Below, one piece after another: positions 1 through 7,246 of a stretch of 26,091 bases of DNA. The position numbers were made by a program, and so were the translations under genes. The notes under the pieces are model-generated. The model did not search any database, had not been told where the DNA came from, and saw nothing but the letters and a program-made list of their open reading frames with translations. The DNA comes from JBBIRM01 sp037441765 (GTDB lineage: Bacteria; Desulfobacterota; BSN033; UBA1163): NCBI GenBank assembly GCA_037441765.1, contig JBBIRM010000026.1:1-26091 (forward strand), read 5' to 3'. The first letter of the stretch is position 1. Every line of letters starts with the position of its first letter.

Positions 1-26
1 AAATTTTATTATACAAGGAGTTAGAT

Positions 27-578
27 ATGGAGTTAATGGAAGCAATCAAAGGGAGACGTAGTATTCGGAAATATAAGCCTGATCCAGTTTCGGAGGAGAC
101 ATTGAAGACAATCCTTGAGGCAGTGAGATACACGCCTTCATGGGCCAATACTCAATGCTGGGAGATTATCATTGTTAAAGACCCCAACACCAAATCCAAG
201 TTGACAGATACCCTGAGCCCAACCAATCCAGCTCGTCCCTCGATGACAGAAGCCCCTCTGGTCGTTGTTCTCTGCGGGAAGAAAGGGGTTTCGGGTTTTA
301 AGAAGGGTGGGGCGATGACCGTGAAAGGAGACTGGCTGATGTTTGATACAGGTCTTGCCATGCAAACACTATGCCTAACAGCACACTCATTAGGTTTAGG
401 AACGGTCATTATTGGAAACTTCGATCATAAAAAAGCGGAGGAGATTTTAGGGGTTCCTTCAAATATAGAGGTGGTGGCTATGACTCCCCTTGGATATCCT
501 GCAACAGAGGCCATCTCTCCCAAAAGGAAGGAGATATCAGAGTTTGCTTTTTATGACCGGTATCCGCATAAAGATTAA
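27..578 (+). CDS. Nitroreductase family FMN-dependent oxidoreductase
   Basis: This 183-residue protein is a probable FMN-binding, NAD(P)H-dependent oxidoreductase of the nitroreductase fold. The N-terminus shows the family signature ExIKGRRSIRKY (residues 5-16), in which the Arg/Ser positions contact FMN phosphate. It is followed by PSWANTQCWEIIIV, the usual P-S-x-x-N-x-Q/P-W region. A GLGTVIIG stretch near residue 125 matches the C-terminal flavin-binding half. Length is typical of the short single-domain members. The ATG at 27 is chosen because AGGAG lies six bases upstream. It stands alone, with a long non-coding spacer after it. The physiological substrate cannot be read from the sequence; many relatives reduce nitroaromatics or quinones only in vitro. 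Confidence 0.88.
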   Translation: MELMEAIKGRRSIRKYKPDPVSEETLKTILEAVRYTPSWANTQCWEIIIVKDPNTKSKLTDTLSPTNPARPSMTEAPLVVVLCGKKGVSGFKKGGAMTVKGDWLMFDTGLAMQTLCLTAHSLGLGTVIIGNFDHKKAEEILGVPSNIEVVAMTPLGYPATEAISPKRKEISEFAFYDRYPHKD

Positions 579-655
579 ACTCTAAATCCCAAAATAATTT
601 TACATGACAATTAATTCCCTTGGCGAACAATGAAAAAACCCCCTTACAAACAGAG

Positions 656-721
656 TGACATTCCCTCTGAAGAATTTAAAAAGGGGATGTCCCTTTATTC
701 AAATCCCTTTCGAAGAAAGGG
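656..721. repeat. Dispersed repeat, copy 1
   Basis: It shares the 17-base run CCTCTGAAGAATTTAAA and the flanking TCCCTTTAT and CCCTTT blocks with 9224-9289. Alternating AGGGA/TCCCT blocks give it weak internal dyad symmetry. Confidence 0.6.
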
Positions 722-786
722 AAATAGGGGAATTTATTTAGATTATTAAATAATTTAATCTGAGAATTTCATTCTAACAATTTTTT

Positions 787-848
787 GTAGGGCAGGCCTT
801 CAGGCCTGCGTCATTCATTTCAAAGGCAAGGCTAAAGCTTTGCCCTAC
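787..848. repeat. Compound palindromic (REP-like) element
   Basis: The outer arms are GTAGGGC (787-793) and GCCCTAC (842-848). Inside lie two hairpins: GCAGGCC-ttca-GGCCTGC (792-809) and GCAAGGC-taaa-GCTTTGC (one mismatch, about 824-843). It is preceded by TTCTAACAATTTTT, which also precedes the palindrome upstream of bamA. This is typical of dispersed intergenic palindromes; no function can be assigned. Confidence 0.75.
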
Positions 849-947
849 TTTAGAAGAGGCGGGAGTGGAGGGATTTATTTTTAGATCTTAGGGGTTTGAT
901 TTTGCTGTTTAATAATTTTTCTATAGATTTTTATTAGAGGAAAGAAT

Positions 948-2153
948 ATGATTCCTAATCACATTCTTCGATCGCTTGCTATACAAGTGGAGTCCAAACT
1001 GGTAATGGTAGTGGTAGATGGGATCGGGGGGTTGCCTGTTCGAGGGAAGACTGAACTGGAAGCAGCGAGAACCCCCAACCTTGACCACCTCGCCTCAAAA
1101 TCCATCTGTGGGTTGATCGATCCGATCTCTTATGGGATTACTCCTGGAAGCGGTCCCTCACATTTAGCCCTCTTTGGCTACGATCCATTTCAATATGAGA
1201 TTGGGAGAGGGGTCATGGAGGCATTAGGGATTGGTTTGAATTTGACTAAAGACGATCTTACCGCTCGTGGCAACTTTGCTACCATGGATGAGGAAGGATT
1301 CATCATTGATCGAAGGGCAGGTAGGATTTCAACTGAAAAGAACAAAGAACTCTGCCAAATTCTTCAAAATGAGATTAAAGAGGTTGATGGGATTCGGATT
1401 TCTATTTATCCTGGGAAGGAACATCGTTTTGTCATCGTATTCCAAGGAGAGGGATTAAGGGGTGAACTTACGGATGCCGATCCACAAAAAGAGGGGATGA
1501 AGGCAAAATGGACTGAACCTCTATCTCCTGAAGCACAGGGTACTGCAGAAATTATTAATAATTATTTAAAAAATGCCGCTCAAATTCTAAAACCCTTTTC
1601 GCCTGCTAATACTATCCTACTAAGGGGTTTTTCAAAAATTCCAGATATTCCTTCAATGTCGGAAAGGTTTAATCTAAGGCCTGCAGCCATTGCGACCTAC
1701 CCTATGTATCGAGGTTTAGCAAGGCTGGTTGGAATGGTGATCCTTGACTCAGGAGAGACCCTGAGAGAAGAGGTGGAGATACTTCGGAAGTATTTTAATG
1801 ATTACGATTTTTTCTATCTTCACTTCAAAAAACCTGATATGGCAGGAGAGGATGGGGACTTTAGAAAGAAGGTTAAGGCCATTGAGGAAATAGACCGATT
1901 GATTCCCTCTATCCTCAAATTAAAACCAGATGTCCTGGTGGTTACAGGAGACCATTCAACACCCACCGTCTTGAAAGGCCATAGCTGGCATCCCAATCCT
2001 TTCCTCCTATACTCTAAATATATTCGCCCCGATGGAATCCGGCGTTTTACAGAGAGACATTGCCGAAGAGGTGAGCTGGGTAGGTTCCCGGCCATGGATG
2101 TCATCCCATTGATGTTAGCCCATGGATTGAGGCTAAAAAAATTTGGAGCCTAA
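948..2153 (+). CDS. apgM: 2,3-bisphosphoglycerate-independent phosphoglycerate mutase, archaeal type (ApgM)
   Basis: The enzyme interconverts 3- and 2-phosphoglycerate in glycolysis/gluconeogenesis using two metal ions and a phosphoserine intermediate. The 401 residues fit the ApgM branch of the alkaline phosphatase superfamily (about 400 residues), not the about 510-residue GpmI type. The N-terminal metal motif VVVDGIGGLP (Asp24) is followed by TPNLDHLA and by PGSGPSHLALFGYDP, where Ser71 is the expected nucleophile. The C-terminal metal sites are visible as HFKKPDMAGEDGD and VTGDHSTP. GAGGAAAG upstream supports the ATG at 948. Related proteins can instead be phosphonopyruvate decarboxylase-like, but the full set of motifs favours the mutase. 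It appears monocistronic. Confidence 0.9.
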   Translation: MIPNHILRSLAIQVESKLVMVVVDGIGGLPVRGKTELEAARTPNLDHLASKSICGLIDPISYGITPGSGPSHLALFGYDPFQYEIGRGVMEALGIGLNLTKDDLTARGNFATMDEEGFIIDRRAGRISTEKNKELCQILQNEIKEVDGIRISIYPGKEHRFVIVFQGEGLRGELTDADPQKEGMKAKWTEPLSPEAQGTAEIINNYLKNAAQILKPFSPANTILLRGFSKIPDIPSMSERFNLRPAAIATYPMYRGLARLVGMVILDSGETLREEVEILRKYFNDYDFFYLHFKKPDMAGEDGDFRKKVKAIEEIDRLIPSILKLKPDVLVVTGDHSTPTVLKGHSWHPNPFLLYSKYIRPDGIRRFTERHCRRGELGRFPAMDVIPLMLAHGLRLKKFGA

Positions 2154-2292
2154 ACCAATCCTAAATGGACCAATAACCAATAAACAAATTTCAATAATCA
2201 AATTCGCTTCTGAACTCAATTTCCAAAATATAAGGGTTGGAACACGCTAAAATTTTTGGTCATTATCATTCGGGTTATAATTTGGTGATTAG

Positions 2293-3246
2293 ATGAAGCC
2301 CTTTAAATATCTTTATGGTCCGGTTCCTTCGAGGCGTCTTGGAAGGTCGCTCGGGATTGATCTTGTCCCTTATAAGATCTGTACCTACGATTGCATCTAT
2401 TGCCAAATTGGAAAGACCATGGAAAAGACGCTCCAGAGAAAGGAATATACACCTGTAGAAGAGGTCCTTGAGGAGGTAAAACTCTTCCTTAAAGAGGAAG
2501 CACACCCGGTTGATCATTTATCCCTCTCAGGCTCTGGAGAACCAACCCTCCATTCCCGAATACGATTGATCATTGAAGGGATAAAAGCAATGACCTCCAT
2601 ACCGGTAGCAGTGATCACCAATGGTTCTTTATTTTTTGAAAGGGAGGTGAGAAGAGACCTTCTTGCATCAGATAAGGTTCTCCCTTCTTTAGACGCCATT
2701 TCCCCAGAGGTATTTAGGAAGATCAATCGACCCCATTTAGAGTTTAAGATTGAAAAGGTGATCGAGGGGATGGTCGAATTCAGAAAAATATTCAAAGGCC
2801 AGATTTGGTTGGAGATTCTATTCTGTAAAGGAGTTAATGATCACCAAGAAGATCTTTTGAAAATGAAGCAGGTGATTGAACAAATCCAACCCGATCGGGT
2901 TCACCTCAATACGGTTGTGCGACCTCCCTCTGAAAAATGGGTAGCTCCGCTAAACCAGAAGGAGATGGAGGAACTTCAGGCCTTTTTTGGTGAAAAGGCT
3001 TCCATTATCTCAGAGTTTAATCGACACCCTTCTCCTTTTTTTCAGAGAGAAAATATCAAAGAAGAGATATTGAGGATTCTTAAGAGAAGACCGCTCTCTT
3101 TATCTGACCTCGCCAAAGGGATGGGGATTATGGAAGAAGAACTGAACAATGATATTGGTTCACTTCTCGAAGAAAAGAGGGTAAAAGCCCGCCATTTTGG
3201 TGATATGGTCTTTTATGAAGTTTCTGAAGGGCAACCTGACCCCTAA
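2293..3246 (+). CDS. Radical SAM protein with C-terminal winged-helix-like domain
   Basis: This 317-residue protein carries the radical SAM cluster motif C-x3-C-x2-C as CTYDCIYC (Cys30, 34, 37), so it should bind a [4Fe-4S] cluster and cleave S-adenosylmethionine. The opening YGPVPSRRLGRSLGIDL and the motif LSLSGSGEPTLHS (the GGEP-like SAM-binding strand) are typical of the COG0731-type group related to wyosine-synthesis enzymes. About 60 C-terminal residues (from about 255) contain the LxLSDLAKGMGIMEEELNNDI pattern of a small helix-turn-helix domain. GGTGA precedes the ATG at 2293. It ends one base before the convergent hypothetical gene on the other strand. The substrate is unknown and the neighbours give no clue. 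Confidence 0.85.
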   Translation: MKPFKYLYGPVPSRRLGRSLGIDLVPYKICTYDCIYCQIGKTMEKTLQRKEYTPVEEVLEEVKLFLKEEAHPVDHLSLSGSGEPTLHSRIRLIIEGIKAMTSIPVAVITNGSLFFEREVRRDLLASDKVLPSLDAISPEVFRKINRPHLEFKIEKVIEGMVEFRKIFKGQIWLEILFCKGVNDHQEDLLKMKQVIEQIQPDRVHLNTVVRPPSEKWVAPLNQKEMEELQAFFGEKASIISEFNRHPSPFFQRENIKEEILRILKRRPLSLSDLAKGMGIMEEELNNDIGSLLEEKRVKARHFGDMVFYEVSEGQPDP

Positions 3247-3247
3247 T

Positions 3248-3520
3248 CTATAGGTCTTCAATCGCCTGGGTGATCTTTTTTTCCAAGGTCTCATCGATGT
3301 TTCCCATTTTCCAATCCCAACTTGCTTCGATCTCGCTTCGGGTCAATTCCACTTCTTTTGTTTTCCATCCCTTTGAAAGGGTGAAAAGGTAGGAGAATTC
3401 AAATTTTCTTAAACGCTCAATCATCACCTCCGGGTCTTTATTCTGAATCAAGTATTCGACCAATCTTTTGACCTCTCCCTTGTCATCAAAAATGCTATAT
3501 TCTTCAAAACGGTTCGCCAT
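3248..3520 (-). CDS. Hypothetical protein, 90 residues
   Basis: I do not recognise a family. The protein is highly charged, with no signal peptide or membrane segment. It looks predominantly helical with a central aromatic stretch (FEFSYLFTLSKGW) and an acidic C-terminus. It follows the thiolase and DUF35 genes on the same strand (61 bases after the DUF35 stop) and so may be the third gene of that unit, although its own ribosome-binding site is poor. Its stop codon lies one base from the stop of the convergent radical SAM gene, and no terminator is visible between them. Coding is supported by its snug fit between real genes and by the lack of a competing frame. Confidence 0.55.
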   Translation of the reverse strand: MANRFEEYSIFDDKGEVKRLVEYLIQNKDPEVMIERLRKFEFSYLFTLSKGWKTKEVELTRSEIEASWDWKMGNIDETLEKKITQAIEDL

Positions 3521-3581
3521 ATTTCAAATTATTTTTTTCAAGGATTCGGACCAGTAGGTCTCATAGGATAGGTTCAACCAA

Positions 3582-3995
3582 TCAGGCCTTCATAATTTCA
3601 AAAGATAGTTGTCCATCTTCATAATTGAGAGTTCGGATCCCAACCTCCATGCCTACCTTTAAATCTTCGGGCGGGATTTCCTTTGCCACCCTGGCAAAAA
3701 GCTTTAACCCTCCACCGAAGTCAACAATTCCCATAGAGTATGGGGGATCAGACTCAAACCCAAATGGCGCATAATAGGCAGTAGTAAAGGTTTCTAATTT
3801 GCCTTTCTTGGGCATCTCGAACCAATCCATATTGCTGGAAAGGCATTTTGCACAGTCTGCCCTGGGTGGGAAGAACTTGGAGCCACAATTCTTGCAAACG
3901 GTTCCTTCGATCTTTCCCTCTTTTAGGAATTCCACAAACTTCGATGTTTTGGTTACCGATGTAAAACTCTTTCGACCAAACTTTTCAAAACCCAT
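3582..3995 (-). CDS. Zn-ribbon/OB-fold (DUF35) protein, thiolase partner
   Basis: This 137-residue protein is of the rubredoxin-like zinc ribbon plus OB-fold (DUF35) family. The zinc ribbon shows as C-x2-C-x10-C-x2-C at Cys34, 37, 48 and 51, followed by a beta-rich OB-fold from about residue 60 with the family segment YSMGIVDFGGG. Members bind thiolases or HMG-CoA synthase and are thought to help CoA-ester handling between active sites. The gene sits 46 bases downstream of a thiolase gene on the same strand, the standard arrangement for a working pair. GGGAGGAAAG precedes the ATG at 3995. It has no catalytic motif of its own. Confidence 0.88.
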   Translation of the reverse strand: MGFEKFGRKSFTSVTKTSKFVEFLKEGKIEGTVCKNCGSKFFPPRADCAKCLSSNMDWFEMPKKGKLETFTTAYYAPFGFESDPPYSMGIVDFGGGLKLFARVAKEIPPEDLKVGMEVGIRTLNYEDGQLSFEIMKA

Positions 3996-4041
3996 GACTT
4001 TCCTCCCTAAAAATAATCATTGCAAAATGAACAATTAGCAA

Positions 4042-5226
4042 TTAATCTCTTCCCAATATGGTGATATTTCCATAGAGCCCAACACCACCAATATTATGTA
4101 CAAGCCCAATGTCAGGCTCTCCCGAGACCTGCATCGGACCAGCCTCCCCGCGAAGTTGTAAGACAATGGTTCTGATCTGGGATCCACCTGTGGCACCTAT
4201 GGGGTGCCCTTTTGAAAGAAGCCCTCCATCGACGTTTACAGGAATTCTTCCCTCTTTATAGGTGGCTTTTTCACGAATGAGTTGTTTCCCCTCACCAGTA
4301 GGAGCAAAACCCAATCCCTCATATGCCATGATCTCAGCAATGGTAAAACAGTCATGGACTTCTGCAACCTTTATCTGTTTGGGTGTAACTCCAGCCATTT
4401 TATATGCCTGAGCCGCTGCGGTATAGGTTACGCTTAGACCTTTAGTAAAATCAGGTCTCGATGCCATATTGACTGCCTCTGAGGCAGCGCCAATTCCTAA
4501 GATCCATACAGGTTTCTTGGAAAAAATCTTGGCTTTTTCAGCATTTGCAAGAATAATGCATGAACTCCCATCTGCATTTGCACAACAATCCCCGACGCGA
4601 AGGGGCCATGCCACTGGGCCAGCCATTTTTGCCTCTGGGTCGCCCTGTCTGAAATCTTCTGGCTTCACCAATTTTCTATAAACCGCCCTTTCGTTCATAG
4701 CCCCATAGACAGAGGATTTGAGCCTCACATTCATTAAATCCTCATGTGTGAGACCATGCTTGGCCATATAGGCCTGGGCATAGAGCGCATAATATGCAGG
4801 CATCATTGTTCCAAATGGGGCTTCCCATTGAATGTCCGCTCCACGCCCCATTCTCTCCTGAGACTCCGCTGAGGTGATCTCGGACATCTTTTGGAATCCA
4901 AGAACCACAACGATATCGTGAAGACCAGATTTAATCATACTATAAGCAATTTTTACACCTGTACTACTCGATGAACAGACAGTTTCCACATAAAATGTAG
5001 GCTGTGGAATGAGGCCAAGATATTCTGCAAGCACACCTGCAGGAGAACGTTGTTTGTCATATTCAGGAGCGGAGCAGAAGATGGAGGCGTCTACCTCTTT
5101 CTGGGTGATGCCTGCATCTTGCATAGCTTCTCTGAAGGCCTCGAAGGCCAATTCTCGAATAGACCCTTCATATCCTCTGACAAAAGCACTTTGTCCAACA
5201 CCGATAATAGCAACCTCTTTTTTCAT
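4042..5226 (-). CDS. Thiolase family protein (SCP2-type acyl-CoA acetyltransferase)
   Basis: This 394-residue thiolase is likely to cleave a 3-oxoacyl-CoA or make the reverse C-C bond. Cys84 in ETVCSSSSTG is the acyl-accepting nucleophile. HDCF and GHPIGATG supply the conserved histidines. Near the C-terminus the sequence reads HNIGGVG where biosynthetic thiolases have a second catalytic Cys, a feature of the SCP2/lipid-transfer-type branch that pairs with DUF35 proteins. The next gene is such a DUF35 protein. GGGAGG precedes the ATG at 5226. In the context of the ring-degradation genes to the right, 3-oxopimelyl-CoA thiolysis is a reasonable but unproven role; other short or branched 3-oxoacyl-CoAs are possible. 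Confidence 0.88.
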   Translation of the reverse strand: MKKEVAIIGVGQSAFVRGYEGSIRELAFEAFREAMQDAGITQKEVDASIFCSAPEYDKQRSPAGVLAEYLGLIPQPTFYVETVCSSSSTGVKIAYSMIKSGLHDIVVVLGFQKMSEITSAESQERMGRGADIQWEAPFGTMMPAYYALYAQAYMAKHGLTHEDLMNVRLKSSVYGAMNERAVYRKLVKPEDFRQGDPEAKMAGPVAWPLRVGDCCANADGSSCIILANAEKAKIFSKKPVWILGIGAASEAVNMASRPDFTKGLSVTYTAAAQAYKMAGVTPKQIKVAEVHDCFTIAEIMAYEGLGFAPTGEGKQLIREKATYKEGRIPVNVDGGLLSKGHPIGATGGSQIRTIVLQLRGEAGPMQVSGEPDIGLVHNIGGVGLYGNITILGRD

Positions 5227-5268
5227 TTAAACCTCCCTGCTGTAATTAAATAATTATGATAAATTAGA

Positions 5269-5297
5269 AGGTTAATTGACCTTCCATCTTTTGTCAA
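5269..5297 (-). promoter_or_regulatory. Possible promoter of thiolase-DUF35 unit
   Basis: On the minus strand a perfect TTGACA (5292-5297) is followed after 17 bases by TAACCT (5269-5274), a poor -10 match. The transcript would begin near 5262, inside the A+T-rich motif TAATTATGATAAATTA (5251-5266) discussed in the findings. Confidence 0.35.
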
Positions 5298-5599
5298 GAC
5301 CATTTGTGGAGAGTGTTATTTAAAAATCAAAAGTGCACTCTTAGTCTTCTTAAAAAACCTTCATGGAAGCAGATCAACACCCATATTAAGGAAAGATTGT
5401 CGAAATCACTTCCTTCCTTCTCCCGCTGGCGGGAGAGGGATAGGGTGAGGGTGGACTTCTAATATATCCCCCTCACCTTTGTCCTCTCCCCAGGGGGAGA
5501 GGAGATCAGAAGTGGTGGACTTTTAAAACTTAAAGAGTGCACTTTTAAATTTTAGCTAACAGACCATTTTGGGAGAGTCCTGAAAAAGTATTTAAAAAT
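5298..5599. repeat. Inverted-repeat-bounded element in the thiolase/mltG spacer
   Basis: Perfect 14-base arms AAAAGTGCACTCTT (5329-5342) and AAGAGTGCACTTTT (5533-5546) bound a 218-base segment without a reading frame. Inside are two GC-rich hairpins, CCCGC-tg-GCGGG and CCTCTCCCC-ag-GGGGAGAGG, and two GTGGACTT copies. Outside the arms a similar sequence recurs directly: GACCATTTGTGGAGAGT at 5298 and GACCATTTTGGGAGAGT at 5562, each followed by TATTTAAAAAT or a close variant. It resembles a non-autonomous mobile element; no transposase is present. Confidence 0.5.
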
Positions 5600-5625
5600 G
5601 GGATTACTTTGACCTTTTTCAGTTA
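5579..5625 (-). terminator. Possible stem-loop after mltG
   Basis: The perfect 9-base arms CTGAAAAAG and CTTTTTCAG are separated by a long A+T-rich loop just beyond the mltG stop codon. The large loop makes this a weak terminator candidate. Confidence 0.3.
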
Positions 5626-5642
5626 GGTGTAGGTTGTGAACC

Positions 5643-6659
5643 TCACTTTCTCTGGGATTTCTGATATTTCCAAACCGCCCGATTATGTTCATCGATATCT
5701 GAAGAAAAGTAGTGAGAGCCATCATTTTTAGAGACAAAGTATAGATAGGGGACTGGGGAAGGGTTGAGGGCTGCAAAGAGAGAGTCCCTCCCAGGGTTGC
5801 AAATGGGAGTGGGAGGAAGTCCAACTTTGAGATAGGTATTATAGGGGGTTGGTTTTATTAAATGGTCTTTTGTTAGGTCTCCATTAAAGTTTTTAATTCC
5901 ATAAATGACAGTGGGATCACTCTGAAGGGGCATGTTCTTTTTTAAACGGTTGTGAAAGACTGCAGAGATCAATGGTTTCTCTTCGGGAAGGGAGGTTTCC
6001 TTTTCAATAATGGAGGCTAAAATAACGATTTCTCTCTGTGAAAGTTCGAGAGGTTGTTTCCGCTTATTAAGTTCTTGTTCGAAGACCTTTTTAAATCGTT
6101 GTGTAAAGACATGAATTACCTCCTCTGGATCCATTTCTTTTACCAGGGAGTAGGTGTCAGGGAAAAGGTATCCTTCTAAGGTCGATCCTGCCAGATTGGA
6201 AAAACCCAATGAGGAGATAAAATCATGGGATGTGGCTTTTTGGAGGAAGGTGTTCTTTTCTACAATCTTTGAATCTTCCAGTAATTGAGCAATCTGAGTA
6301 AGTGTATAACCCTCAACAATTGTGATCATATAACGTTTCGTCTGTCCCCTTACGAGATGGTTGAGAACCTCCAAAGGAAGCATTCTGGTATGTAATTCAT
6401 ACTCCCCTGCTTTAACCTTCCCTTTCTTATTGAGGACAGTGGCTAATGCAATAAAAAAATGTCTGTTCCGTATCAGGCCTTCCTCTTCGAGCCTCTGTGA
6501 AATCTTAAGAAGAGGGGTTCCTTTCTTGATATAGACCAACTTTGAAATAGGGGTATTGGAAGGTGGAATTAGGAGAAACCATGAAATGGGAAGGATAAAT
6601 AACAGAAGGGGTATTCCTCCAAAAAGAAGAATCCTTAAAAAAACAGAATGGTTTCTCAT
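5643..6659 (-). CDS. mltG: Endolytic peptidoglycan transglycosylase MltG
   Basis: MltG (YceG family) cleaves nascent glycan strands at the inner membrane and so limits peptidoglycan chain length. The 338-residue protein has one N-terminal membrane anchor (about residues 8-30), a LysM-like domain (LVYIKKGTPLLKISQRLEEEGLI) and the catalytic domain. Within the latter, ASIIEKET carries the catalytic Glu, and SDPTVIYG and the downstream YNTYLKVGLPPTPICNPG are family hallmarks. Its ATG overlaps the ruvX stop as ATGA, implying translational coupling. The length matches the family and the frame looks intact. Confidence 0.95.
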   Translation of the reverse strand: MRNHSVFLRILLFGGIPLLLFILPISWFLLIPPSNTPISKLVYIKKGTPLLKISQRLEEEGLIRNRHFFIALATVLNKKGKVKAGEYELHTRMLPLEVLNHLVRGQTKRYMITIVEGYTLTQIAQLLEDSKIVEKNTFLQKATSHDFISSLGFSNLAGSTLEGYLFPDTYSLVKEMDPEEVIHVFTQRFKKVFEQELNKRKQPLELSQREIVILASIIEKETSLPEEKPLISAVFHNRLKKNMPLQSDPTVIYGIKNFNGDLTKDHLIKPTPYNTYLKVGLPPTPICNPGRDSLFAALNPSPVPYLYFVSKNDGSHYFSSDIDEHNRAVWKYQKSQRK

Positions 6660-7069
6660 CTCTTTACTTTGTTCAGGTATCCTTGGAGGATGAGGACAGC
6701 GGAAAGTTTATCGATGACCCTCTTCCTTTTCTTGCGGGAAAGATCTGCCTCCAATAATACCTTAGAAACCTCTTTCGTGGTTAATCGTTCATCCCAGGTC
6801 ACGATGGGTAGCTTAATTCTTTTATTAAATTTCTTTATCCACTGAAAGACCGCCTTAGCCTGTTTACCCAGAGTCCCATCCATATTTTTTGGAAGCCCGA
6901 CCACTATTTTATCAATTTTAAACTCTGATATAAGGTTGGAAATTTCATTTAAATCTTCTTCCACCGATCTCCGTCTGATCGTTTTTACTCCCTGGGCTGT
7001 AACTTTCAGTTCATCACTGATTGCTATCCCGATAGTATGGGAACCAATATCCAAACCCATCAATCTCAT
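6656..7069 (-). CDS. ruvX: Putative pre-16S rRNA nuclease / Holliday junction resolvase-like RuvX (YqgF)
   Basis: This 137-residue protein (from ATG 7069) belongs to the YqgF family, which finishes the 5' end of 16S rRNA and has an RNase H-like fold. Visible motifs are MGLDIGSHTIGIAISD at the N-terminus (first catalytic Asp), VVGLPKNMDGTLGKQA and the WDERLTT block with its acidic residue. An upstream in-frame ATG at 7087 would add six residues (MGDKNP), but family members normally start close to the GLDIG strand. No strong ribosome-binding site serves either start. It is coupled to mltG by a 4-base overlap. Confidence 0.92.
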   Translation of the reverse strand: MRLMGLDIGSHTIGIAISDELKVTAQGVKTIRRRSVEEDLNEISNLISEFKIDKIVVGLPKNMDGTLGKQAKAVFQWIKKFNKRIKLPIVTWDERLTTKEVSKVLLEADLSRKKRKRVIDKLSAVLILQGYLNKVKR

Positions 7070-7075
7070 AGGATT

Positions 7076-7104
7076 TTTATCACCCATTTGGCATGGGTTG
7101 TCAA
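7076..7104 (-). promoter_or_regulatory. Possible ruvX-mltG promoter with dyad in spacer
   Basis: On the minus strand TTGACA (7099-7104), a 17-base spacer and GATAAA (7076-7081) form a good sigma-70-like promoter. The spacer itself is a dyad, ACCCAT-gccaa-ATGGGT (7082-7098). Transcription would begin at about the 7069 ATG, making the message leaderless or the promoter spurious. Confidence 0.4.
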
Positions 7105-7186
7105 GAATTTTAGTCAGCAGGTATGGTTTTTTAAAAAATTAATAATTACGATAAATTGTAATAATATTAATTATACCAAAATTATC

Positions 7187-7215
7187 TTGACAAAAAAATA
7201 GGAGTTTGTTATTTA
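7187..7215 (+). promoter_or_regulatory. Possible promoter of the GCDH-like dehydrogenase unit
   Basis: A perfect TTGACA (7187-7192) is followed after 17 bases by TATTTA (7210-7215), a weak -10. An A+T-rich motif TAATTACGATAAATTG (7143-7158) lies 29 bases upstream of the -35. Confidence 0.45.
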
Positions 7216-7246
7216 TTGCACAAATTGATTTAAAGGAGGCAATTTT

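Larger units (their letters stand above)
579..947. other. Non-coding spacer with repeats
   Basis: No credible reading frame is seen here. The stretch holds a 66-base dispersed repeat (656-721) also present before the acyl-CoA dehydrogenase at 9299. It also holds a compound palindrome (787-848) of the REP-like kind. The last part carries the GAGGAAAG ribosome-binding site of apgM. Confidence 0.7.
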
